Shown in pieces: positions 1 to 11,200 of a stretch of DNA of 64,000 bases; within the stretch, counting starts at the first letter, position 1; every line of letters begins with the position of its first letter. Where the stretch lies: assembly GCA_026545225.1 (NCBI GenBank), contig CM048849.1:46279336-46343335 (forward strand). The letters run 5' to 3'. Position numbers and translations under genes: made by a program. Under the pieces are notes generated by a model. The model did not search any database. It saw only the letters and a program-made list of their open reading frames with translations, and was not told where the DNA came from. Source of the DNA: Cornus controversa (Eukaryota; Streptophyta; Magnoliopsida; Cornales; Cornaceae).

Positions 1-300
1 GTCAGGAAGTGCAATCCGCCATCGTACGTAAGAGGGTCTGACCCTATGATAGGTGAGAATTAGTTTGATAAGATAGTCAAACTCTTTATTGTGCTAGAAG
101 TAGATGAGGACTTGAAGATGAACGCTTATTATCTTACGGGTGAGGCGAACCGTTGGTGGAAGTTCATCAAAAATTATTTTTACATTGAAATAATGAACTG
201 GAATAAGTTCGAAGCGTTATTCTTCGAGAAGTATTTTTCATTGACAGTGAAGGATAATCCATTTAGTTGGTCATTCAATTACAATGTAGCTACTATATAA
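1..300 (+). pseudogene. gag fragment (Ty3/gypsy), array copy 1, 5' cut by window edge
   Basis: The frame reads through motifs of the plant gypsy capsid (Retrotrans_gag family): a GSDP block, YLTGEANRWW, then NWNKFEALFFEKYF. An in-frame stop occurs just after GEN, and the frame ends in a stop shortly after the family-typical F-EKYF helix, where homology to gag is replaced by the protease module. Only about a fifth of a normal gag-pol survives. There is no nucleocapsid, protease or RT downstream. It is a dead fragment; the assignment to a gypsy gag is by motif recognition. Confidence 0.8.
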
Positions 301-592
301 TTGTTTAGTTATGTAGTAAATCCTACATCATTGGTCGACAAATGTGATCCAAGGTGGATATTACACATTTGGTTGGGCCTGTGATTGGAGGTGGATAGTA
401 CACTTTTGGTTGGGCCTGTGATTTGAGGTGGAAGGTACACATTTAGTTGGGCCAGAATGGGTTCCATAGGATAATATGATGTGCCAAGTACTCTAGCTCG
501 CATAATGGCAAATTCGCCAACACCCCAGTATATACCCTCAAGAGTTCTGAATCTTGAAGGGAATATCTTGGGTAAACCTATCTATATTGTAT
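301..592 (-). pseudogene. C1A cysteine-protease fragment, array copy 1 (C-terminal end only)
   Basis: Read on the minus strand, this holds the region around and after the catalytic Asn of a papain-type protease: a decayed equivalent of the QNSWG block near 545, followed by GEFAIMRARVLGTSYYPMEP. The 37-bp minisatellite common to all units lies at its 3' end. Everything upstream (acidic insert, catalytic His and Cys blocks) is missing because of a deletion of about 1.4 kb relative to the next unit, which joins this sequence directly to the palindrome-rich LTR part near 600. Confidence 0.65.
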
Positions 593-602
593 CTATCGAT
601 TG

Positions 603-1028
603 TGCGACATAACTATTTCGCATGATCGAAATCCTTTGATTGTATGAAACTAAAGGTTTGATTAATCAAAAAGTTGCAGGGTTGTGGATTGGAGAAAGTC
701 CCGAATGATAGAAATCTTTAATTGTATTTCGAGAGTACTTTGCATGATTGAACATTTTGATTGTGCGAAGAGGGCATTTCGATCAATCGAAGTGCACATT
801 TTGATCGTGCGAAATGCACATTTCGATTATGAGAAAATGGTGGTGTTGTGCAAGTGTGGCAATATGTGAGCCTTAGTTAGAGGCTGGTCTTGGGACATAC
901 GTAGATATACGTGTACATATATTTAAGCTTCCGTAAGTGTAAGGTGTTGATGTGAGGTGATAATGATGTGAAAACACTGTTCACCCTCAGTTTCTAGGTG
1001 ATGAAAATCGGGGCGTGACAACTTGGTA
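603..1028 (+). repeat. Gypsy LTR 3' segment with CGAAA/TTTCG palindromes, copy 1
   Basis: Short imperfect palindromes of the form TTTCG-N(4-7)-CGAAA are spaced through 609-840, followed by a conserved stretch ending in GGGGCGTGACA directly before an ACTTGGTATC primer-binding site. The TG..CA-type end and adjoining tRNA-iMet-like site are those of an LTR 3' end. A second LTR-end/primer-site copy follows about 100 bp later (TTGGTATAAGAGC near 1,125). Confidence 0.65.
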
Positions 1029-1485
1029 TCAAAGCTTTATATCAAAGAGTAATTGTGATTAGAGTGTGGTTGATTAGCTTAATCATCCACGATTTCTGGG
1101 AGATGAAAATTGGGGCATGACAACTTGGTATAAGAGCTCTAGGTTGGAATACCTAGGGATGATGAAAAATGGTTGAACCACATTTTAACGTGAAAAGATT
1201 TGATGATCTGAACCTTAGGTTTTTGACAAAGGGTGAGGTCCAATCACATGTTATAATGGAATTGTGTGTTGACCTGTGGCTTGTTTGAGTACTATGGACA
1301 AATGTGAGAAATCAAATGCGTGTTTAATTGAGGTTAAAGATTCTGACTTGAGGTTTTGTATTTGATATACAACTTTTACATTGTCTTGTGGAATATGATT
1401 TGATACTTACATGTTTAGAATAAGTATACAGTTTTGGATGATATGACTTGTGATTTAAGTGTCTTCTTATTACCTATACAGCAAG

Positions 1486-1960
1486 ATGCCGCCACAGAGA
1501 GTTCATGAAAGGGTAACTGCAGTCTTTATTAATGGAGAGCTAGTTATGCATGATATAGTTGCGACCATATGACAAATTACTAAAGAAACACAATATAAGA
1601 CTGAAGCTCGACCTAGAGCAGTTCTTAGTATGATGATGTTGACATTAAAGCATGTCAGGAACCACAATCCGCCATCGTACGCAAGTGGGTCTGACCCTAT
1701 GCTGGTTGAGAATTGGTTTGATAAGATAGTCAAACTCCTTACTACGTTAGAGGTAGATGAGGTCTTGAATATGAAAGTAGCCACCCATTATCTTACGGGC
1801 GAGGCAAACCGTTGGTGGAGGTTCATAAAAAATGATCATAACATTAAAATAATGAATTGAAATACGTTTGAAACGTTATTATTTGAGAAGTATTTTCCAG
1901 TGACAATGAAGGATAATCCATGTAATTGGTCATTCAATCATAATGTAGTTACTATATGAT
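1486..1960 (+). pseudogene. gag fragment (Ty3/gypsy), array copy 2
   Basis: An ATG (MPPQRVHER) lies about 460 bp after the primer-binding site, as expected for a gypsy gag. The frame contains the MLTLKHVRNHNPPSYASGSDP block and YLTGEANRWWRFIK, then FEKYFPVTMKDN. In-frame stops interrupt it after VATI and after KIMN. Homology to gag ends just after MKDN, at the junction with the antisense protease module. It is non-functional as it stands. Confidence 0.8.
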
Positions 1961-3190
1961 TGTTCAGTTGTGTAATCAAGCCTATATCATTGGTCGTTAA
2001 ATGTGATCCGAGGTGGAAAGTACACATTTGGTTGGGCCTATGATTTGTGGTGGAAGGTACATATTTGGTTGGGCTTGTGATCCGAGGTAGATGGTACACA
2101 TTTGGTTGGGCCAGAATGGGTCTATATGATAATACAACGTCACAAGTATTCTACCTCACAAAGTGGTAAATTCTCCTACACCCCAGTATATACCCCAAGA
2201 GTTTTGAATTTTGAAGGGAATATCATGGGTAAACCTATCTAAATTGTAGCCAACTATAAGTACTTCATTTTCATGACAAAACCCTCCATCACGTCCTCAT
2301 CCATGTACTCATATTCGTGGAACTCGTCATCATCAAGACTCTCCTCTTCGTCGAACTTGTCATCAGTTGGTACAACTTTATCATACTGTCCGCTCTCATA
2401 AACTTCCGGACAACAACTCCTTAAATATAAAATTATAATCCACCATATATAAAATTATAAATCACCACTTACCCCTTGGTAGTTTAGGAATGCTTTTGTG
2501 GTCATTAGAGGGGATGCCAATAGAGTTTTTTCAGGTACTCAACCAACTCGATATCAGAGTTGTTCACAAGCCTGTGATAACCTAGGATTATGATCTTAGG
2601 AAAGAAACTGAGGGGTCTTTTAAGTAAAAATATATATAAATAGTAACAAAACAATTTAATTTGAACAACATTATAAATCAAGAAAGAAACTTACATTGTA
2701 AATTATTTTATATGGTTGTTTGGCACCTTTATAAGGGTAATTCGATTCACGATAAAGTCCATAACCTTTTAATGCGATGTTATAAAATATTGGTTTATTT
2801 TCATGTTCATCAGTAAGTTGCTGTATTTGCCATGGGTAAGCGGATAAACGGTATACAAGGTGTCAATGCAGTTTGGACTCTTGGATGCTCCACAATTGTT
2901 TAATTCTAGTGCAAATACTATAACACGACTCTATAATTTTTGTTGTATTGATTGCCCAACAATATGTAGGATAAAAGAAAAATGTAAGCTTAATATTTGC
3001 AAATAAGATAAAAGAAAAAAAAATGATAGTGTAGTTATGTTTTCACTTACGGACTAAGCCTTGGTCCACCATGGGAGAGACAAAATCTTTTCTGAACCAG
3101 TAAATTTTAGCCTACATTTAAAACTCATTCATAATATCAGTATTTTAAGGCATAAAGTTCAATATTGAAGAGATGTAGTAAACTAGAACC
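1960..3190 (-). pseudogene. Papain-type (C1A) cysteine-protease pseudogene, array copy 2
   Basis: On the minus strand the hallmark blocks of a papain-family protease occur in the right order. They are WFRKDFVSPMVDQG near 3,060-3,110 (mature N terminus, compare DWRxKGxVTPVKDQG), a GTAAGT donor at its end, CWAINTTKIIESCYSIC near 2,930-2,970 (catalytic Cys), GYGLYRESNYPYKGA near 2,720-2,770, HRLVNNSDIELVEYLKKT near 2,530-2,590, a short GTAAGT..AG intron near 2,420-2,490, an acidic insert, EVLIVGYNLDRF near 2,255-2,285 (catalytic His replaced in this copy), and IQNSWGIYWG near 2,200-2,220 (catalytic Asn). Several stops and frameshifts make it a pseudogene. Introns show it derives from a genomic gene, not a processed cDNA. 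The prodomain is not clearly seen. Confidence 0.75.
1999..2117. repeat. 37-bp minisatellite, about three copies, present in every array unit
   Basis: A block with core ACACATTTGGTTGGGCC plus GATCCGAGGTGGATGGT is repeated about three times with a period near 37 bp. Equivalent blocks lie near 340-450, 5,010-5,075, 8,140-8,215, 11,240-11,350 and, shortened, at 53,270-53,320. It sits just beyond the C terminus of the antisense protease. Confidence 0.8.
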
Positions 3191-3552
3191 AACATTGAAA
3201 AAATATATATGATTTTACTTAAAAAACATATGTGCAATTATATTATGTGACAAGTTTAATAAATGATTTGTTTATTATTGGTTATTCTTTTTACGTAAAC
3301 ATTTCATTTGTTTATTATTGACAAATGTCATAAGTAGGCTCTTATTACATAAACATTTTCATGGAACAATTAATAACATTTAAGGCTGGTCATAGTTACA
3401 TGGCAATTGAATTTGTATGTGAAAGTTTAATGCTTTGTTATTATTATTTAATAATGTTCTGAACAGTTATATTTATATATAATATTAAACATCATATGAG
3501 GGTTAATGTCTAGCTCTTATTATTCATACGCATTTCCAATCACATTTCGTTT
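3190..3552. other. AT-rich remainder of the protease module
   Basis: No coding signal. The stretch is conserved in the units at 6,240-6,617 and 9,370-9,742, so it belongs to the transposed protease-gene segment, probably an upstream intron or prodomain-side flank. Homology to the LTR begins abruptly at about 3,553. Confidence 0.5.
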
Positions 3553-4038
3553 ATAATGTTTAGAATCCTATAGAGGGTGTATGAGAGTTGAGGGATGAGA
3601 AATGTGCATTATTATAGATTTGTGAAGAAATCCAGGATTTATGGGTATGGCATTTCGATTGTGCGAAACTAGAGGTTCGATTAATCAAAAAGTTGCAGGG
3701 TTGTGGATTGGTGAACGTTTCGAATTATGGAGTACTTCGATAGTACTTTGCATGATCAAACATTTCGATTGTGCGAAGAGGGCATTTTGATCAATCGAAG
3801 TGTACATTTCGATCGTGTGAAATGCACATTTCGATTGTGTGAAAATGGCGACCAACAGAAAGTGTTGTGCAAGTGTGGCCATGTGTGAGGCTTAGCTAGA
3901 GGTTGGTGTTGGGACATATGTAGATATACGTGTACATATATTTAAGCTCCGCAAGGGTAAGGTGTTGATGTGAAGTGATAATGATGTGAAAACACTGTTC
4001 ACCCTTGGTTTCTAGAAGATGGAAATCGGGGTGTGACA
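3553..4038 (+). repeat. Gypsy LTR 3' segment, copy 2
   Basis: It starts with the block TTTAGAATCCTATAGAGG, shared by all units and by the longer LTR-like stretch at 11,818-13,974. It continues through the TTTCG/CGAAA palindromes (3,651-3,848) and ends in GTGTGACA before the primer-binding site. Relative to the longer stretch it lacks about 1.67 kb of 5' sequence, replaced by the protease module. Confidence 0.7.
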
Positions 4039-4040
4039 AC

Positions 4041-4053
4041 TTGGTATCAGAGC
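4041..4053 (+). other. Primer-binding site (tRNA-iMet type)
   Basis: TTGGTATCAGAGC lies two bases after the LTR-type end TGACA. This is the standard plant LTR-retrotransposon primer site complementary to initiator tRNA. It is the best-preserved of the array copies; a second, TTGGTATCTGAGC, follows at 4,143. Confidence 0.8.
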
Positions 4054-4504
4054 TTGATATCAAAGAGTAATTGTGGTTAGAGTGTGGTTGATTAGCTTAA
4101 TCACCCTCAATTTTTGGAAAACAAAAATTAGGGCGTGACAACTTGGTATCTGAGCTCTAGGTTAAAGTACCTCGGGACGACAAAAAATGATTGAACCGCG
4201 TTTTGACATGAAAGGATTTGATGATCTGAACCTTAGGTTTTCGACAAAGGGTGAGGTCCAATCATGTGTTATAATGGAATTGTGTGTTGACCTGTGGCTT
4301 GTTTGAGTACCTTGGACAAATGGTGAGAATTTGAATGCGTATCTAATTGAGATTAAAGATTCTGACTAGAGGTTTTGTATTGGATATACAACTTTTACGT
4401 TGTCTTGTGGAATATGATTTGATACTTACATGTTTAGAATATGCATACTGTTTTGGATGATTTAGTTTAGAATTTAAGTATCTTCTTGTTACCTATACAT
4501 CAAA

Positions 4505-4925
4505 ATGTCATCCAGAGAGTTCGTGAAAGGGCAGCTGCAGTCCTTCTTAATGGAGAGCAAGTTGTGCGTGATATGGTTGCGACCATACGACAAATTACTA
4601 GAGAAACACAAGAGGAGACTCAGGCTCAACCTAGAGCCGCTCCTAGTAGGATGATGTTAACATTGGGGCATGTTAGGAAAAACAATCAGTCATCTTACAC
4701 AAGAGGGTCTGATGCTGTGGAGGCTGGGAATTGGTTAAAGAGATAGTCAAACTCCTTAATACGCTAGAAGTAAAGGATGACTTGAAGGTTAAAGTAGTCA
4801 CTTATTATCTTATGGGTGAGGCAAACATTTGATGGAGGTTCATCAAAAATTATCATGACATTGAAGTAATGAATTGGAATACGTTCGAAACATTATTTTT
4901 TAGTGACTATGAAGGATAATCCATG
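4505..4925 (+). pseudogene. gag fragment (Ty3/gypsy), array copy 3
   Basis: An upstream-open frame reads VRERAAAVLLNGEQVVRDM, then MMLTLGHVRKNNQSSY. It frameshifts after AGNWLKR and continues in another frame through YYLMGEANI, where a TGA replaces the first of the two tryptophans of the usual RWW motif. A short deletion removes the FEKYF block. It ends at the same junction with the antisense protease module as the other copies. Confidence 0.75.
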
Positions 4926-4929
4926 TAGT

Positions 4930-6240
4930 TGGTCATTCAATAACATTGTAGGTATTATATAATTGTTCATTTGTGTAGTCAAACCTACATCATTGGTTGA
5001 TAAATATGATCCGAGGTAGGTAGTACACATTTGGTTAGGCCTGTGATATGAGGTGGATGATACACATTTGGTTGGGCTATAATGAGTTCTATGAGATAAT
5101 GAAGTGCCAAGTTCTCTACCTCGCACTATGGCAAATTTACCTACACCCCAGTTATACCCCAAGAGTTCTGAATCTTGAAGGGAATATCAAGAGTTCTGAA
5201 TCTTGAAGGGAATATAATGGGTAAACCTATCTACATTGTAACCAACTATAAGTACCGTATGTTGACAAAACCCACCATCACATTCTCATCCATATACTCA
5301 TATTCGTGGAACTCGTCATCATCCAGACCCCCCTCTTCGTCGAACTCGTCTTTAGTTGGTGCAACTTTATGATGCTGTATGCCCTCATAAACTCCCTGAA
5401 AAAAAATCCTTAAATATTAATTATAATCCACCATATATAAAATTATAAATCACCACTTACCCCTTTGTAGTTTAGGAATGCTTCTGTGGTCATTAGAGAG
5501 GATGTCAATAGGAGTTTTTTCAGGTACTCAACGAACTCGATATTAGACTTATTCACAAGCATGCCATAACCTAGGATAGTGATCTTATGGGCCCTGTTAA
5601 GTAAAAATATATGGAAATAGTAATAAAAAAATTAATTTGAATTTAATTAGAAATCAAGAAAAAAACTTAGGGGCCTATTAAGTAAAAATATAAAAAATAT
5701 ATGAAAATAGTAACAAAACAAATTAATTTGAACTACATTATAAATAAATAAATAACTTAAATTGTAAATTATTTTATGTGGTTACATGGCACCTTTATAA
5801 GGGTAATCGAATTCGCGATAATATCCATAATCTTTTATATAGTTAAATGCAGTACTACAAAATGCTCGCTCATTTTCATGTTCATCAGTAAGTTATTGCC
5901 TTTGCGTAAGCGGATAAACGATATACAAGGTGACAATGCGTTCTGGACTCCTGGATACTCCTTTAATTCCGGTGCAAATACTATAGTACGACTCTACAAC
6001 TTTTGTTATATTGATTGACCAACAATATTCTAGGATAAAATAAAAATGTAAGGTTAATATTTACAACTAAGATAATAAAAAATAAAAAATGATAGTGTAG
6101 TTTTTTTTTCACTTACGAACTGAACATGTCCACCATGGGAGAGAAAACCTTTTCTGAACCAATCAATTTCAGCCTACGTTTAAAATTCATTCATAATATC
6201 AGTATTTGAAGGCACCAAGTTCAATATTGAAGGGATGTAG
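4930..6240 (-). pseudogene. Papain-type (C1A) protease pseudogene, array copy 3
   Basis: Minus-strand blocks in order are AEIDWFRKGFLSHGG near 6,130-6,185 followed by GTAAG, a decayed catalytic-Cys block near 6,010-6,030, a YPYKGAM block near 5,780-5,810, a block equivalent to SDIELVEYLKKT near 5,510-5,560, GVYEGI.HHKVAPTKDEF near 5,335-5,390, and NWGVGKFAIVRGRELGTS near 5,100-5,155. A 27-30 bp piece near 5,160-5,215 is duplicated in tandem at the Asn-block end. Stops and frameshifts are frequent. Confidence 0.7.
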
Positions 6241-6617
6241 TAAATTAATACCAGCATTGAAAAAATATATATTATTTTACTTAAAAAGCATATGTGCAAT
6301 TATATTATGTGACAAGTTTAATAAATAATTTGTTTATTATTGGCTACTTTTATTACATAAACATTTCTTTTGTTTATTATTGGGAAATGTCATGAGTCGG
6401 ATCTTATTAGATAAACATTTCCATGCAAATAATTAATGGCATTTAAGGCTGGCTATAGTTACCTGGCAAATGAATTTGTATGTGAAAATTTTAATGCTTT
6501 GTTTATTATTATTTAATAATGTTCTGAACAATTATATTTATACATATTAATATGACACATCATATGAGGGTTAATGTCTAGTTCTTATTGTTCACACACA
6601 TTTCCAATCACATTTCA

Positions 6618-7158
6618 TTTAGAATGTTTGGAATCCTATAGAGGGTGTACGAGAGTTGAGAGATGAGAAATAAGCATGATTATAGTTTTGTGAAGAAATG
6701 CAAGATTTGTGGGCAAGGCGTTTCGATTACGCGAAATGACTATTTCGGATGATTGAAATCCTTTGATTGTGCGAAACTAGAGGTTCGATTAATCAAAAAG
6801 TTGTAGGGTTGTGGATTGGTGAAAATCCCGAATGATGAAAATCTTTAATTGTACGTCGATTGTACTTTGCATGATCAAACGTTTCGATTGTGCGAAGAGG
6901 GCATTTCGATCAATCGAAGTGCACATTTCGATCGTGCGAAATACACATTTCGATTGTGAGAAAATGGTGACCAGAAGTTAGTGTTGTGTAAGTGCAGCCA
7001 TGTGTGAGCCTTAGTTAGAGATTGGTGTTGGGACATACGTAGATATAAGTGTACATATATTTAAGTTTTCGCAAGTGTAAGGTGTTGATTTGAGGTGATA
7101 ATGGTGTGAAAACAATATTCACCCTCAGTTTATTGGAGGCAAAAATCAGGGTATGACA
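6618..7158 (+). repeat. Gypsy LTR 3' segment, copy 3
   Basis: It shares the AGAATGTTTGGAATCC start and the palindrome field (6,719-6,965), and ends GTATGACA before a TTGGTATCAAAG primer site. The second LTR-end/primer copy is near 7,255 (CTTGATATCAGAGC). Confidence 0.7.
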
Positions 7159-7624
7159 ACTTGGTATCAAAGTTTGTTATCAAAAGTAATTGTGGTTAGA
7201 GAGTGGTTGATTAGCTTAATCACCCTCAATTTTTGGAAGATAGAAATTGAGAAGTGACAACTTGATATCAGAGCTCTAGGTTGGAATACCTAGGAATGAC
7301 GAAAAATGATTGAACCACATTTTAACGTTAAAGGATTTGATGATATGAACCATAGGTTTTTGACAAAGGGTGAAATCCAATCACGTTTTATAAGGGAATT
7401 ATGTATTGACCTATAGCTTGTTTGAGTAATTTGGACAAATGATGAGAATTTGAATGTGTGTTTAATTTAGGTTTAAAGATTCTGACTTTAAGTTTTGTAT
7501 TGGATATATAACTTTTACGTTGTCTTGTGGAATATGATTTGATACATACATGTTTAGAATAAGTATACAGTTTTGGATGATATTACTTGTGATTTAAGTG
7601 TCTTCTTGTTACCTATACAACAAG

Positions 7625-8098
7625 ATGCCACCACAAAGAGTTCGTGAAAGGACAGTTGCAGTCCCTATTAATGGAGAGTGAGTTATGCATGATATAGTTG
7701 CGACCATACGACAAATTACTAAAGAAACACAATAGGAGACTCAGGCTCAACCTAGAGTAACTCCTAGTAGGATGATGTTGACTTTAGGGTATGTCAGGAA
7801 GCACAATATGCCATTGTACGCAGGAGGGTCTGACCCTATGGTGGATGATAATTGGTTTGATGAGATAGTCAAACTCTTTACTACGCTAGAGGTAGAGGAG
7901 GACTTGAAAGTGAAAGTAGCCGCCCATTATCTTACGGGTGAGGCGAACTATTGGTGGAGGTTCATCGAAAATTATCATGACATTGAATTAATAAACTGGA
8001 ATACGTTTGAAGCGTTATTATTCGAGAAGTATTTTCTAGTGACAATGAAGGATAATCCAATTAGTTGGTCATTCAATCACAGTGTAGCTACTATATAA
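7625..8098 (+). pseudogene. gag fragment (Ty3/gypsy), array copy 4
   Basis: The ATG (MPPQRVRERT) follows the leader at the same spacing as in the other units. In-frame stops occur in the N-terminal third (after NGE and after TQ). Thereafter 108 codons are open from MMLTLGYVRKHNMPLY through YLTGEANYWWRFIENYHDIE to FEKYFLVTMKDN and the shared terminal WSFNHSVATI. The longest intact capsid stretch of the array is here, but nothing downstream of capsid helix homology remains. Confidence 0.8.
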
Positions 8099-8099
8099 T

Positions 8100-9370
8100 T
8101 GTTCAGTTGTGTAGTCAAGCCTACATCATTGGTAGATAAATGTGATCCGAGGTGGATGGTGCACATTTGGTTGGGCCTGTGATCCGAGATGGATGGTACA
8201 TATTTGATTGGGCCAGAATGGGTTCCATAGGATAATATGATGTGCCAAGTACTATACCTCGCACAGTGGTAAATTCGCCTATTCCTCAGTATATACCCCA
8301 AGAGTTTTGAATCTTGAAGGGAATATAATGGGTAAACATATCTGTATTGTAGCCAACTATAAATACCGCATGTTTCAAAATGAAACCGTCCATCACGTCC
8401 TCATCCATGTACTCATATTAGTGGAGCTCATCGTCATCTAGACCATCCTCTTCGTCAAACTCATCATCAGCTGGTACAACTTCATCATGCTATCCGCCCT
8501 CATAAACTCTCACGCAATAAAATTCTTAAATATAAAATTATAATCCACCGTATATAAAATTATAAATCACCATTTACCCCTTGGTAGTTTAGGAATGCTT
8601 TTATGGTCATTAGAGAGGGTGCCAATGGGTGTTTTTTCAGCCAACTCGATATCAGACTTGTTCACAAGCCTGCCTTAATTTGGTATGGTGATTTTAGAGA
8701 CCTGCTAAGTAAAAATATATGGGAATAGTAACAAAATAATTTAATTTAAACCAAATTATAAATCAAGAAAGAAACTTAGGGCTCTCTTAAGTAAAAATAT
8801 AAAAATATATATAGAAATAGTAACAAAATAATTTAATTTGAGCTACATTATAAATCAAAAAATAAATTTACATTGCAAAGTATTTTATATGGTTGTTTGA
8901 CATCTTTATAAGGGTAATCAGATTCGCGATAAAGTACATAATCTTTTATATAATTAAATGTAGTGCTATAATATATTCGCTCATTTCCGTGTTCATTAGT
9001 ACATTGCTGCCTTTGCCATGGGGTAACCAGATAAATGGTATACAAGGTGTCAATGCGCTACGGGCTTCTACATGCTCCACAATTGTTTAATTCCGGTGCA
9101 AATAATATAGCACGACTCTATAACTTTTGTTGTATTGATTGCCCAACAATATTTTGTGATAAAACAAAAATGTAAGGTTAATATTTGCAACAAAGATAAA
9201 AAAAAGTAAAAAAAAATGATAGTCTACTTATTTTTTCACTTACGGACTGAACTAGGTCCACCACGGAAAAGAAAACCTTTTCTGAACCAGTCAATTTCAA
9301 CCTTCAATTAAAATTCATTCATTATATCAATATTCAAGGCATAAAGTTCAATATTGAAGGGATGTAGTAA
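8100..9370 (-). pseudogene. Papain-type (C1A) protease pseudogene, array copy 4 (best preserved middle)
   Basis: Minus-strand order: EIDWFRKGFLF near 9,265-9,300, CWAINTTKVIESCYIIC near 9,095-9,150 (catalytic Cys with WA), an open 65-codon exon (8,848-9,045) with FNYIKDYVLYRESDYPYK, a decayed SDIELA block near 8,640-8,660, the acidic segment near 8,410-8,500, and a glycine/NSWG-equivalent block near 8,290-8,310 followed by PMEPILAQ-like sequence. The YIKDYxLYxESDYPY string is a strong match to the papain-family segment before the NGG-to-YPY region. It is a pseudogene because a stop follows IKQLWSM and frames shift between blocks. Confidence 0.75.
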
Positions 9371-9742
9371 ACTAGTACCATCATTGAAAAAACATATATT
9401 ATTCTACCTAAAAAGCATATGTAATTATATTATGTGACAAGTTTAATAAATGATTTGTTTATTATTGACTACTCTTATTATATAAACATTTTTTTTGTTT
9501 ATTATTGGCAAATGTCATGAGTAGGCTCTTATTACATAAACATTTTCATGGAAACAATTAATGGCATTTAAGGCTAGGCATAGTTTCTTGGCAAATGAAT
9601 TTGTATGTGAAAAGTTTAATGCTTTGTTTATTATTATTTAAAAATATTCTGAACAATTATATTTATACATATTAATATTACACATCATATGAGAGTTAAT
9701 GTCTAGCTCTTATTCTTAGGCACATTTTCAATCACATTTCCA

Positions 9743-10283
9743 TTAAGAATGTTTGGAATCCTATAAAGGGTGTACGAGAGTTGAGGGATGTGAAATGAGC
9801 ATGATTATAGCTTTGTGAAGAAATGCAGGATTTGTGGGCAAGGTGTTTCGATTGTGCGAAATGACTATTTCGGATGATTGAAATCCTTTGATTGTGCAAA
9901 ACTAGAGATTCGATTAATCAAAAAGTTGTAGAGTTGTGGATTGGTGAAAGTCTCGAATGATGGAAATCTTCAATTGTACGTCGATTGTACTTCACATGAT
10001 CAAACATTTCGATTGTGCGTAGAGGGCATTTCGATCAATCGAAGTGCACATTTCGATCGTGCGAAATGCACATTTCGATTATGCAAAAATGGTGACCAAC
10101 AGTTAGTGTTGTGTAATTGTGGCCATGTGTGAGCCTTAGTTAGAGGTTGGTATTTGGACATACGTAGATATACATGTACATATATTTAAGCTTCCGCAAG
10201 GGTAAGGTGTTGATGTGAGGTGATAATGATGTGAAAATACTATTCACTCTCAGTTTCTAGGAGACAAAAATTGGGGCATGACA
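9743..10283 (+). repeat. Gypsy LTR 3' segment, copy 4
   Basis: Same organisation as the other copies: GTTTGGAATCC start, TTTCG/CGAAA palindromes at 9,846-10,090, end GGGGCATGACA, then a canonical TTGGTATCAGAGC primer site at 10,286. A second LTR-end/primer copy lies near 10,377. Confidence 0.7.
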
Positions 10284-10741
10284 ACTTGGTATCAGAGCTT
10301 GATATCAAAGAGTAATTGTGGTTGATTAGCTTCATCAACCTCAGTTTCCAAGAGACAGAAATTGAAGCGTGACAACTTGGTATCATAGCTCTAGGTTAAA
10401 ATATGTAGGGACGATAAAAAATGGTTGAACCATGTTTTGACTTGAAAGGATTTGATGATCTGATGAACCTTAGGTTTTTGACAAAGGGTGAGATCCAATC
10501 ACATGTTATAAGGGAATTGTGTGTTGACCTATAACTCATTTGAGTACCTTGAACAAAAGGTGAGAATTTGAATGCGTGTTTAATTGAGGTTAAAGATTCT
10601 CACTTGAGATTTTGTATTGGATATATAAATTTTACGTTGTCTTGTGGAATATGATTAGATACTTACATGTTTAGAATAAACATACAATTTTGGATGATAT
10701 GGCTTGGGATTTTAGTGTCTTTTTGTTACCTATACAACAAG

Positions 10742-11200
10742 ATGCCATCTCGAAGAGTTTGTGAAAAGGCAACTGCAATCCCTATTAATGGAGAACGAGT
10801 TATGCATGATATAGTTGCAACTATACGGCAAATTAGTAGAAAAACATGAGAGGAAACTCAGGCTCAACTAGAGCAGCTCCTTGTAGGATAATGTTGACAT
10901 TGGAGCATGTCTGGAAGCACAATCTGTCATCGTACGCAGGAGGGTCTAACCCTATGGTGGCTGAGAATTGGTTTGATGAGATTATCAAACTACTTACTGC
11001 ACTAGAGGTAGAGGAGAACTTGAAGGTAAAAATAGCCACCCATTATCTTATGGGTAAGGCGAACCGTTGGTGGAGGTTCATTATAAATTATCATGACATT
11101 GAAGTAATGAACTCGAATACGTGTTATTCTTCGAGAAGTATTTTTTCAGTGATAATGAAGGATAATCCATGTTGTTGGTCATTCTACTATATAATTGTTC
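10742..11200 (+). pseudogene. gag fragment (Ty3/gypsy), array copy 5
   Basis: It starts MPSRRVCEKATAIPINGERV and is interrupted by a stop after RKT. It resumes in another frame with MLTLEHVWKHNLSSYAGG, YLMGKANRWWRFIINYHDIE, and a frameshift at the F-EKYF block. The carboxy end meets the protease module as in the other units. Confidence 0.75.

Noticed and set aside
1960-9370. Functional cysteine protease in the array
   Set aside because: Every copy has stops, frameshifts or missing catalytic blocks; only family membership can be claimed.
600-10090. Possible CRISPR-like array from the regularly repeated CGAAA palindromes
   Set aside because: Spacing is irregular, repeats are 10-17 bp and imperfect, and the context is an LTR end in a plant genome.
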